From Mytilus edulis (lineage: Eukaryota; Mollusca; Bivalvia; Mytilida; Mytilidae), in the NCBI RefSeq assembly GCF_963676685.1, contig NC_092353.1, positions 11,247,734 to 11,311,733 of the forward strand: 64,000 nt of DNA, read 5' to 3'. Shown in pieces: positions 55,103 to 64,000 of this stretch. The translations under genes were made by a program, and so were the position numbers. Each line of letters starts with the position of its first letter. Within the stretch, counting starts at the first letter, position 1. The notes beneath the pieces were generated by a model. It searched no databases. It was not told where the DNA came from and worked only from the letters and a program-made list of their open reading frames with translations.

Positions 55103-56049
55103 CTGTAAGGTAACGACTTGAGTCCAGAATCCTTGATGTGGTCAATATCTGGATGAAAACTTTTTGTTGGCATAACATGCGACGTGCACAATTTGAATTG
55201 TTTTTTCTTTCATTTAATTGAAATATAATATTGATGTGATGATCTAGAGCTACTGATGGTTTAAGACCATTCTCAGAAAAAATAGCAAACATTTGGTACA
55301 TGTATGTACTGCCTGTGTTTCACTGTTTCAGTGTTTGGCAAGAGGTTCATCAAATGAGTTCATCACAATCCACACACTTTGGAGAGAAATTGCACTCCAT
55401 AGTACTATCTACCTTGATATATCTTATTTTTACCAACATTATAATGGTTTTATCAGTGTCTGCATTTCGTCTGCACTTTATTTTGGGCATTAACCCTTGT
55501 ACTTCCTGTTGTTTCTTTATGTTTTCAATGAAGAAGAACCATAAAGGGGAGATAACTCATAGACACATAGTTGATTTTTTCAAGTTTTCAATCCACATTT
55601 TTTTTCTTAAATCAAAAAACACATCCCTGAATTTTTTTTTAATTTTTAAATGGGGGGTTTATCTTTATGATTTTGACAATATTTTCAAAAAACTATCTCG
55701 GAAATTTTTTCAAAGCTTCAATGAATTTTGGTGAAATTTGGTTTTTATTTAGATGTCAGAATCACCCCCTTCTCCAATAGAAAATAAGCATATGTACACA
55801 ATTGTCAGCCAAATATGTGATATATCTTTAGAAAGGCAAAGGTAACAGCTTTTATATGTGATAATTGTCTGCATCATTTACTGTCAGGATTACGGGAAAA
55901 TAAGCATTGATATCTTGGAAATTTTTTAGAATTTTCATTGAAAAAAAAGCCCAAAATCAAAATGGCCGCCATTTCCATAGTAACAAAGCCCAAAATCAAT
56001 ATTTAAAGTGTTATTTGTTAAGTATATTAGTTATGTAGTATGTGTACAA

Positions 56050-56125
56050 AGAATGGTAAAAATCTGTGACATAGGTGTGAACACTAATTTTGGTCCTTAC
56101 AGAGAATGGCTCTTAAGGATGTTCG
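56050..56125 (-). repeat. Element end, inverted partner of 45690-45790
   Basis: The complement reads TTAAGAGCCATTCTCTGTAA, then GTGTTCACACCTATGTCACA and GATTTTT. The phrases AATGGCCGCCATTTCCATAG lie just inside. Confidence 0.6.
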
Positions 56126-56194
56126 CTCCTCTTGGTTCCTATTTTTTGCCAAATTGGAATCCTCTAGTTTTATATATGTAGTGTCATTACAAAT

Positions 56195-56232
56195 TCTGCC
56201 CACTAACTCTACTTCTGCCCACTAACTCTACT
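56195..56232. repeat. 19-bp perfect tandem duplication
   Basis: TCTGCCCACTAACTCTACT occurs twice in a row. Confidence 0.85.
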
Positions 56233-56499
56233 TTTCTTATCATTAATTAAGTAAATATAGTTAAAAATGTCATCTTTAAATATCTTATGAAATCCTTGTT
56301 ATTTTTTAGAAAAAGGTGTGAGTGTTAAATCTATGAAAAGTCTAAATGTATTATTTCCCGCATTTTCAATAAGTGTTATACCTCGAAAAGAAGTACACGA
56401 ACCCTTCATTTTTTTCTAAATAATTTAACATATAAAAACAGTCTTTCTAAAACCTTGATATTTTAAAACAGAGTAGCAAACATGTGTAAATCAGTTTCG

Positions 56500-56960
56500 A
56501 TCCTTCTCTTTGATTGATTGTTTTATTGATTGTTGGTTGCCTAAGGTCCAGTGGAAAATATTTCATGCATATTCAGGACGAGAACAAGTTAACAATAAAT
56601 ACAATAGGTAGGTTGTTGTAATAGAGGCCCTCTAGGATGATGGTCGGGGAAATTTGGACTGCCACTGGAAAATGAGGGTATATTGGATAGGGACAGACAT
56701 TTTGCCTTGCAACAGGCCACCTACAGACCCCTCAAAGAGTTGTCGCAAGGGTTCTTAACGTGCAAAGAGCGTGGCACTCTCTTTACACGAGGCATCGGAT
56801 TTAACGTCCCCCTTCTGACCGGACGTGACTGCGAACTTGATACATCCCGCACAGCCAAACGGACGCCCCTCTTCGGCAAGCGTTTTACTTCCGGTCGGGA
56901 GAAGACCAAGTGACCATATTTCTATACCCCAGTCACTCTTGGGGTGCCTTCTCTTTGCAT
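56500..56960 (+). repeat. GC-richer dispersed element of a type widespread in marine invertebrates
   Basis: A sharp rise in GC in AT-rich surroundings. GGTTCTTAACGTGCAAAGAG, GCGTGGCACTCTC, ACACGAGGC and GGATTTAACGTCCCC resemble a repeat I recall from several marine invertebrate genomes. Open frames on both strands here (such as 56683-56913) owe their length to high GC and are unlikely to be genes. The class (SINE-like or other) is not settled. Confidence 0.45.
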
Positions 56961-57885
56961 TACAGCGTTTTGCCAATGAGTCAAGCATTTCCAGTTATAA
57001 CGAACAAAACGCTGTTATTACTATCTATTTGTTCTACTTGACGTTATCTCGTGTTCAGTATTGCAACATCTATCAGTGAAAATTCCCAAAATAATAAAAA
57101 AAAAAAAAACACACTTTAATACTTAAACTGTGTATACTAATCATTACTGAAATATTAAAACACAATTATAATTGCTCATCAATCTTTTTAATGTAACACT
57201 TATTAATTGAGTTGAGATAAAGTGTTCATTTTTTCATTTGTATTTTGTTTTTTGGGAATAAATTGTAGAAGTGTCCACCAACAATTGTTACCTGATTTTT
57301 TGAATATGTAACACATTCTACATCTTGATTTTTTGATTTCTTCCTTTTTAAAATCAATATTTTATTACACATAAAAAACAATTGATAGCTGTTGTCTTAT
57401 TCTAAATTTATGTTATAGATTGCCTCTGTATTTTATTGGTCTACACTATGTTTACAAGAGTCTAATGAAATTTACATCAGTAGGGTCTTGATAGATTTTA
57501 AAACTTATTACCGATCAATTCTTCTAACGGGAATTATGTTTCTTTGAAGTATAATTTACATCAAAAATTGCATTGTTAGAATTGTCACGCCAACATACTT
57601 ATTAAGCCATATATCAAGATAAAAACCCTTCGTATCCTTTGTGTATTGAATAGTTTTTACATTTGCAAAATTAGAAGATTGTTTCCTCTACCTTTCTTGT
57701 TCAAATCTGCCAATAATAACCATATCAACCAACTTTATATTCTAAATTTGTTTCCATCATTTCCATCAACCATTTTCAACCTTAATTTTGTCATATTTTA
57801 TATTCCTTACGTCGTAACTACAATCCCCTTCCCTTTCATGAATGTGACCTACCGAATTAGATTATTTATCGGATTTGTTATCACA
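56961..57885. other. Intergenic AT-rich stretch, no gene seen
   Basis: Short open frames only; a poly-A run lies near 57096-57110. Confidence 0.4.
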
Positions 57886-57982
57886 TAAACAACACGACGG
57901 GTGCCACATGTGGAGCAGGATCTGCTTACCCTTCCGGGGCACCTGAGATCACCCCTCATTTTTGATAGGGTTCGTGTTGTTT
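57886..57982. repeat. Short hairpin-ended dispersed repeat
   Basis: AAACAACACGACGGGTGCC at the left and GTTCGTGTTGTTT at the right are inverted. Between them CTTACCCTTCCGGGGCACCT and GATCACCCC are recognisable from other mussel sequence. Confidence 0.55.
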
Positions 57983-58026
57983 ATTCTTTAGTTTTCTATG
58001 TTGTGTCATGTGTACCATTGTTTATA

Positions 58027-58165
58027 GATATAGGAAGATGTGGTGTGAGTGCCAATTAGACAACTCCCCATCCAAATAACAATTTAAAAAAAAAGTTAAA
58101 CCATTATAGGTCAATGTACGGCCTTCAACACGGAGCCTTGGCTCACATCGAATAACAAGCTTTAA
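58027..58165 (-). repeat. Dispersed mussel repeat, 3' part
   Basis: GGAAGATGTGGTGTGAGTGC, CAATTAGACAACTCCCCATC, TTATAGGTCAATGTACGGCC and TTCAACACGGAGCCTTGGCT. Confidence 0.7.
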
Positions 58166-58329
58166 AGGGCCCCAAAATTACTAGTATAAAACCATTCAAA
58201 CGGGAAAACAAACGGTCTAATCTATATAAAAAAAGGACAGGTGCAAACATTTGCAGCGGGATTAAACGTTTTCATGGATCCAAACCTTCTCCCTTTTTCT
58301 GAAACAATAGCATAACATTTCTCTTTTTG

Positions 58330-58410
58330 TCTTTTTCATTTTAGGCCATGGTGTTGTCAGTTTATTTTCGATTGATGAGTTTGACTGTCCCTCTGGTATC
58401 GCTCGTCCCT
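58330..58410 (-). repeat. Dispersed mussel repeat, copy B
   Basis: Inverse of the segment at 4405-4500: GGCCATGGTGTTGTCAGTTT, ATTTTCGATTGATGAG and TTTGACTGTCCCTCTGGTAT. Confidence 0.6.
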
Positions 58411-58937
58411 CTTATATACAGACCTTTTATTGTTTATGTTTTGGTGGCCGACAAAGAACATCATTGCTTTGTTTAACAGTTTTTTTTGTTGTTGAAACAA
58501 ATACCATCTGTTTAGGGTTTCTGACTTCGTAAAATACAATGCATTCTATTAAGTTTATAAGCTGAGCCAAGAAAAAACGTCAAAGCAGCAGCAACTAAAA
58601 ACCAAGCAGTTCTGTGGAAGGTTTGACACAGGAAGAAGTGGTAACTAGAACGCTCACAAAAAGGATAAAATCTCATGAGGTACGGAACATAGCTAAAACG
58701 CTTGATGAATGATTTTGCAGCTCTGATAGAAATCATTTGTACAGTCTTTATTGTATACTAGAATAATCTAAAAAGGATTATGTAAAGGTCCCCACGCATA
58801 TCTATTACTAAATTTTCCATGTTAAGATCGTTAGAGAGAGGTTAAGCTTATTTGTATAGTATAAAATATGTTAGGTCAACCATTGTTAAACTTTAAACTT
58901 TAAGTTTGAATCGCAATAGAAAACCAGGAAGCTAGAG

Positions 58938-58947
58938 TTTATATAAT
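58938..58947 (+). promoter_or_regulatory. TATA-like box upstream of the Toll-like receptor gene
   Basis: TTTATATAAT lies 80 bp before the ATG at 59027, leaving room for a leader of about 50 nt. It is plausible by position only. Confidence 0.25.
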
Positions 58948-59026
58948 ATGCTGTGACTGCATACACTGAAATAAGTGATTTTCTCATTAAAATTGAGCTC
59001 GCAAAAAAAAACCCCAAACAATAATC

Positions 59027-59078
59027 ATGAACATCATAAAAGTTGGACTCTTTTGGATTTTAATCTCCTTAATAGAAG
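59027..59078 (+). CDS. Toll-like receptor exon 1: start and signal peptide
   Basis: ATG at 59027, 17 codons plus 1 nt, donor GAAG/GTCAGT. The hydrophobic stretch is ideal for secretion. The phase matches exon 2, where G+TT gives valine 18. The frame could otherwise only start within the LRRs, which supports this exon. Confidence 0.8.
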
Positions 59079-62000
59079 GTCAGTTATATATGCTTTGATA
59101 ATACATTTAAATTGACAACCATGTAAAAGAATACTTTTCAAATCAAAACTTATGCCTTCCAAGTGGTACTTAGAAGGACAGCTATGTCTAAAAAGATATG
59201 TGCAACAGCTAACAAGTTATAGAGATAAACTTTATAGAGATACCTAGAGGTATAGGGGGAGGGTTGAGATCTCACAAACATGTTTAACCCCTCCGCATTT
59301 TTGCGCCTGTCCTAAGTCAGGAGCCTCTGGCCTTTGTTAGTCTTGTATTATTTTAATTTTAGTTTCTTGTGTACAATTTGGAAATTAGTATGGCGTTCAC
59401 TATCACTGAACTAGTATATATTTGTTTAGAGGCCAGTTGAAGGACGCCTCCGGATGCGGGAATTTCTCGCTACATTGAAGACCTGTTGGTGACCTTCTGC
59501 TGTTGTTTTTTTCTATGGTCGGGTTGTTGTCTCTTTGGCACATTCCCCATTTCCATTCTCAATTTTATAAGGTCAGTTGTATGTTTTCTAATATTAAAAC
59601 ATTTTGCTTTTGAACATAAACATCTTACTTAATTAAGAAAAACAAAACAAATACTTTGATCAGTACTCATTTTACAAGGTGTTCAAGTTTTTGAAACCTA
59701 AATCTTTAAACTTGATTGGATAAATATGTGTCCAACAGCTAACAAACTCTGAAAAAAATAGAGATATGTCACCATCGTTATAGCAGAACATAAAGATACT
59801 AAATCATGCTAGCTGTTTTCATTATCTCGTAGAAACTCCAGTATGAATAAGGAGATGTGGTATGATTGACAATGTGACATCAATCACAAGACATAAAAAT
59901 GATAAAGAGTGTATGAAATCGATTTATATATATATTTATGATAGACCAAATTGGCAAGATGAGGAGTACAGTATGTTCCCATGATTATTCCAACTTGATT
60001 GAAATACACGTCCTCTATACGAAAACAATCTGCTCTTTGTGACAAAAAAATACATTCTCCATAGAATTTTTCTGTTCGAATGAACAAGCCAACAAATAAA
60101 AAGTCGTGTAAGAAAAATTAGAATGATCTCAACACCCAATATTATATGTTAGAAAAGCTACAGGTAAATCAATTAACAGATATATACTTTTAAGATGATT
60201 ACATCTACAAATATCTCATCTTTGGACCCATGACCCTCAATGTTCAACAATAAACAGTTATCTAACATATCTTATTAATCATCAAATATATATAAAATGT
60301 ATGTTAAGACTAATATTTCTTTACTCTTTCAGTTCAAAGTAATAGCAATAAGACGAAATGCATCTCGCAAAATACAAATGTTGATTGCAGACATTTGGGC
60401 CTGACTATGATACCTAGACACTTACCAACACATGCAACTAGTATGGATTTAAGTAGTAACAGCCTTAAAATGATCAGAGGGTTTACATTTCAGTATTTCA
60501 AAAACATCACCGATCTTTATTTGGGATATAATGTAATACAATCAATCGATACTAATGCTTTCTATGGGTTGCATCGCCTACAAAGCCTACATCTGGAACA
60601 CAATTTCTTGCAGGCTTTTCCCATTGGTATGTTCGATAAACTTAAGTGTTTGCAGCATCTTTCGATTGAATACAATAAACTACAAAATCATCATGATGAC
60701 CAAATATTGGAAATGTCAAAGATTCTATCACTGACGACCCTTTCCTATGACATATATCAAGATTACAAGTTTCCCAGCCAATGGTCTACATTAAGTAAAT
60801 TGAACCGTTTGGCGATTTTCCCTAGATCGTCAAAAGTGCAATTCAACAAGGAGATGTTTGCACATATTAAAATGATGTCAATCATGTCTTTGCATTTAGA
60901 CAGGGTGCCGTCCATATCAGATGATTTTTTTGAAAACTTTCCTAAATTAGATTCAATATCATTATATTTAGGTGACGGTTTACCTAAAAATCCAATTGAT
61001 CAAGTATTCAGATCTTTTGAGGTATTGAAACGTAGGAACATGACAAATATTGAAATTGCACACAGTAGATTTGATAATGGGTTTATTTTAAACCGGGAAA
61101 AACTGCAGTATTTATGGTCAATTTGCCTGAAACGACTGACATTGCATGAATTATATATCAAAGACATATCCTTATATGCGTTGCAAATTTTTTCTGTGCG
61201 AAGCACTTGTATTGAGTACCTAGAGATTTCTAAGAATGTTTTGTTGGATCGAGGAGTTTCTTATGTTTTCATTTTGCCGAACTTTAGAAATTTAAAAGTT
61301 TTGAAAATTACAAGCAATTGGCATCATTCGAGAAGTAAACGCTCTCAACAATCAATATTAATTAGTTTCGCGTTACCACAAACTCTTGAAGAGTTGTATG
61401 TAGGAGATAACTTAGCTTGGGATATGGCCAACATTAATATTATAAACGGTCATAATCTTCGTGTGTTGAGCTGTAAGAATTCTGTAATCTGGTCATGCGA
61501 AGGTAGTTTCGTTGGAGTTATAAATGTAGAGTATTTTGATATGTCTGGATGGACATGCGATAAGTTGTCAGTAGACTTGTTATATGGTTTCCCAAATTTG
61601 CAGACATTGAAAGCAAGTGGGTCACGTCTAGGAAAAGGATTTGTAAACATTGCTGGAGCTGGGTCTTTCTTGAGTAAGAATCTGAGATTGCATGATATTA
61701 ATCTTTCCTCTAATAAAATGAATAGTATACCAAATGGATTATTTCTGCGCCCGTTTGAGCAGTTAACATCAGTTAACATGTCGTATAACAACCTCAAAAT
61801 ATTTCCAAAATTTCATGCAAGTATCAAAACATTAAAAATAATTGATTTGACCTTTAATAGTTTAACATACTTCAATACCGAACAAATTGAACGAATAAAA
61901 AGGCTTGGTGAAGTTGACATATTCTTGAGGGGAAATCCCTTTCAATGCTCCTGTAAAACATTACAGTTTTTAAAGTGGCTTGGTCAATCAAAGCGAGTAC

Positions 62001-62731
62001 CGGATATTTCAGATTTAACCTGTGTAACTGAAAAGGCTTCACGTATATTTATGTCTGAAGTTATTTCCAATCTAAAGACATTTGAGATTTCATGCAAAAC
62101 CAAATTCTGGTTGCCGTTTGCCGTGTCTATAACGTCCATTATCATACTTGCCATGATATTAACCGTCGTATTCTTTCGATATAAATATGCTGTTGAGTAC
62201 TTTTTATTACGGATTAAAATGAAAATGAGAAATTACAAAGAATTGAAGCATGAATATACGTATGATGCTTTTATATCACATAGTCATACTGATTTGGAAT
62301 GGGTCAAACAGTTCCATGATAGTGTAACTAGTATGGGATTCGAATTATGCCTAGACGCTAAGGACTTTATTGTTGGTAACGGTATTGCAGAAAATGTTAT
62401 GAATGCCATCGATTCCAGTAGAAAGGTGATATTTATTATAACTCATGATTTCTTAAAGAGTACTTGGGGTTCGTATGAAATGGAAATGACCCGCATGCAT
62501 GCTTTTCAGAAGGGAAGAGAAGACATGGTGATTGTTGTTGTAAAGGATGAGATAAAGGTAACTGATATGCCAGATATATTAAAGAGTATGTGGTTTAAAA
62601 TTAAATGTATTCAATGGCCAAACGATGGAAACCTGCCATACAATACGAAAGAAATATTTTATGAAAAGATGAAAATGTCTCTCACAAAAAAGGAAGAAAC
62701 TTTAACATATTCTAGAAATTCAGTTATATAG
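59027..62731 (+). CDS. Toll-like receptor (LRR ectodomain, single TM, TIR), two exons, 816 aa
   Basis: Exon 1 (59027-59078) gives the signal peptide MNIIKVGLFWILISLIE. Exon 2 (60333-62731) joins in phase 1. The ectodomain starts with a short N-terminal cysteine pair (CISQNTNVDC), then LRRs (LDLSSN-like at residues 54-130, degenerate in the middle, clear again near 440-540). A single C-terminal cysteine cluster CSC...C...C spans 554-605, the one-cluster vertebrate-like layout. The TM helix is about 610-632 (WLPFAVSITSIIILAMILTV). The TIR domain runs from about 659: box 1 YDAFISHS, box 2 LCLDAKDFIVGNG, box 3 near SMWFKIKCIQW. In box 2 the usual RD-x-x-P-G is KD-x-x-V-G, so the BB-loop proline is valine at 698, which may alter adaptor binding. 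The role as a membrane pattern-recognition receptor is inferred from the family; ligand unknown. Confidence 0.92.
59280..59570 (-). repeat. Full-length dispersed mussel repeat in the Toll-like receptor intron
   Basis: GCGCCTGTCCTAAGTCAGGA, TCACTGAACTAGTATATATT, GAGGCCAGTTGAAGGACGCC, TGGTGACCTTCTGCTG and TTGTCTCTTTGGCACATTCC follow the order of a well-known mussel repeat. It sits within the single intron (59079-60332). Confidence 0.75.
59846..59895 (-). repeat. 3' end of the dispersed mussel repeat in the Toll-like receptor intron
   Basis: AGGAGATGTGGTATGATTGA followed by CAATGTGACA is the end motif of the family seen at 10078, 37278 and 58027. Confidence 0.6.
60333..62731 (+). CDS. Toll-like receptor exon 2: rest of the protein
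   Basis: 2399 nt without interruption. The acceptor TTTACTCTTTCAG precedes 60333, and the stop TAG is at 62729-62731. All ectodomain, TM and TIR coding is in this one exon, common for invertebrate TLRs. Confidence 0.92.
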
Positions 62732-64000
62732 CGGGTTTGCTATAATTTCAGAATAATACTAGTGTTCGAATTTCGAAACAATTCTTTGATGAGTAGCAAT
62801 CATGTTTATATAGATGTTACAAGAAAAATAACACAAACAAAAGCATGAAAGTGGACAAACGCAGGCTAAAACTTTTATATACATGTATTCGTATTCAAAA
62901 TACTACTTTTAAGTTTATTAAACGGTATACATGTTGTCTAATCGTATGCTTGTATGCTCTAAATCGTCTATCAAATGAATTGTTTTATTCTTATTGATTG
63001 TGCTATACATTAAAATTATTAGGTCAATAACAGGACAGTTTAGTTTGAGGCTGAGAAACTGGGTACGGCGATGTTCTACCGAGGTCTTCCCCTGTTTTGC
63101 GCCGAGTACAACAAAGTTTATATTTTTCTGACATTGACATAATATTGATTTTATACTGCAACTTAAATTAATGACTTGATGTCTTTTTAAATCGTAACAC
63201 AAATGTCAAACTTATTTTCATCCCCTAATCGACCCCTGATGGAGGAGAAAGTATTCCATTGTAAAATTGACATTATACAAAATATAGCTATGTTACTATA
63301 TTTAGGAAATAAACACAACTAGTTTCAGTATCAATCGTTTTTGTTTTTTTGTTGAGCATAAGCCTATAATAGTATCAGATACTATATTAATACAATAAAT
63401 TGAACATAAAAAAATTATAGGTTGTATTGTTAAGGGCAGAATAATATTCGCGTTTGATATTCCTAAATGATATAAGGGATGTTTAGCACATTTGTTTACA
63501 TTTAACAAAAAGAAGATAATAGAACAAAAGTACCCTTTGAAATATAAAACTGACTTTGTTATTGTAATTTCCATTACTAGTATGTCACTATTAATTTGTG
63601 TTTTATCTTCCTGTTATCAATGAAAATTGTATTTGAATGTGCAGATTATAATACTATTTTCTTTGTACTTTTAATTAGAGCCCGAATTTCGGTATTACAA
63701 AATTTTCAGTTTAATATTGCTTATAGAATTTTACCAAGAAATTCATTTTTATTTCATTGCTGATTTTAAGAAGTTAGAAACTAAGGAAAACATGTTCATA
63801 ATTTTGGGAATTTAATGTTGAATAAAATTGTTTGCTATGCATCCTATATAGAAGGATTAAATATTATGACAGTTTCCTACATCTCAACACATACAAGTCA
63901 TTTTTGTTTTGTGTGTCTGAGGATTTTATCAAGAGTAATACAGTTAAGATCATGTTTTGACTATTCAACTAATATATATATATATACACATGTAAAAATA
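62732..64000. other. 3' flank of the Toll-like receptor gene
   Basis: AATAAA signals occur at 63308-63313 and 63394-63399 and could end the transcript. A GC-richer patch at about 63055-63115 (GTCTTCCCCTGTTTTGCGCC) looks repeat-derived. No further gene is seen. Confidence 0.4.

Noticed and set aside
55300..55734. 144-codon plus-strand open frame
   Set aside because: Its composition follows poly-T and AT-rich DNA, it overlaps another frame of similar quality, and no domain is visible.
56683..56988. Several overlapping frames on both strands
   Set aside because: They arise from a GC-richer dispersed repeat where stop codons are rare. Frames on both strands are equally open, which argues against a gene.
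60395..62731. Toll-like receptor read as a single-exon gene starting at 60395
   Set aside because: The codon there is TTG inside the N-terminal LRR region. The frame extends upstream to a clean acceptor at 60333, and an in-phase signal-peptide exon lies at 59027-59078.

Overview
The window looks like nuclear DNA of a bivalve mollusc, most likely a mussel close to Mytilus. It is AT-rich, its genes are broken into short exons with canonical GT/AG introns, and the space between them is filled with degenerate interspersed repeats that I recognise from mussel genomes. The species call rests on memory of those repeat families, not on a search.

Two genes can be read with confidence. (1) On the minus strand, 36741 down to 17691, is a 24-exon gene for a secreted, multidomain Kazal-type serine protease inhibitor (about 959 residues). 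It has a signal-peptide exon, 22 cysteine-rich exons of 106-132 nt and a short terminal exon with the stop. From the second intron on, every intron is phase 2, so exons can duplicate without breaking frame. Several exons (26728-28151) are near-identical tandem copies, introns included, and at least three decayed exon copies lie in the introns. The predicted protease-contact residue (P1) varies between domains (K, R, L, E, A, T, H, S), so one secreted chain could face several protease classes. (2) On the plus strand, 59027-62731, is a two-exon Toll-like receptor (816 residues): signal peptide, leucine-rich repeats, one C-terminal cysteine cluster, one transmembrane helix and a TIR domain whose BB-loop proline is replaced by valine. 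Both genes fit innate defence, but nothing in the sequence links their regulation.

Layout: 1-3030 is a large imperfect palindrome interrupted by the 3' part of a dead non-LTR retrotransposon. 3-12 kb holds tandem and dispersed repeats and small inverted-repeat elements. 12193-13547 is a 1.35 kb element with terminal inverted repeats (TIRs) and an unusual recurring 14-bp motif. 16061-17215 is a near-complete foldback element flanked by TTAA. 17.7-37 kb is the Kazal gene. 37-42 kb is intergenic with repeats. 42.2-44.7 kb is a second dead non-LTR retrotransposon. 45-58 kb is repeat-rich intergenic DNA, including two satellite-like blocks at 49.9-51.4 kb and a small TIR element at 54.4 kb. 59-62.7 kb is the Toll-like receptor gene, and the remainder is its 3' flank.

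I found no rRNA genes and recognised no tRNA genes by eye; a covariance-model search was not possible. Most small open frames outside the two genes look like chance or repeat-derived frames.
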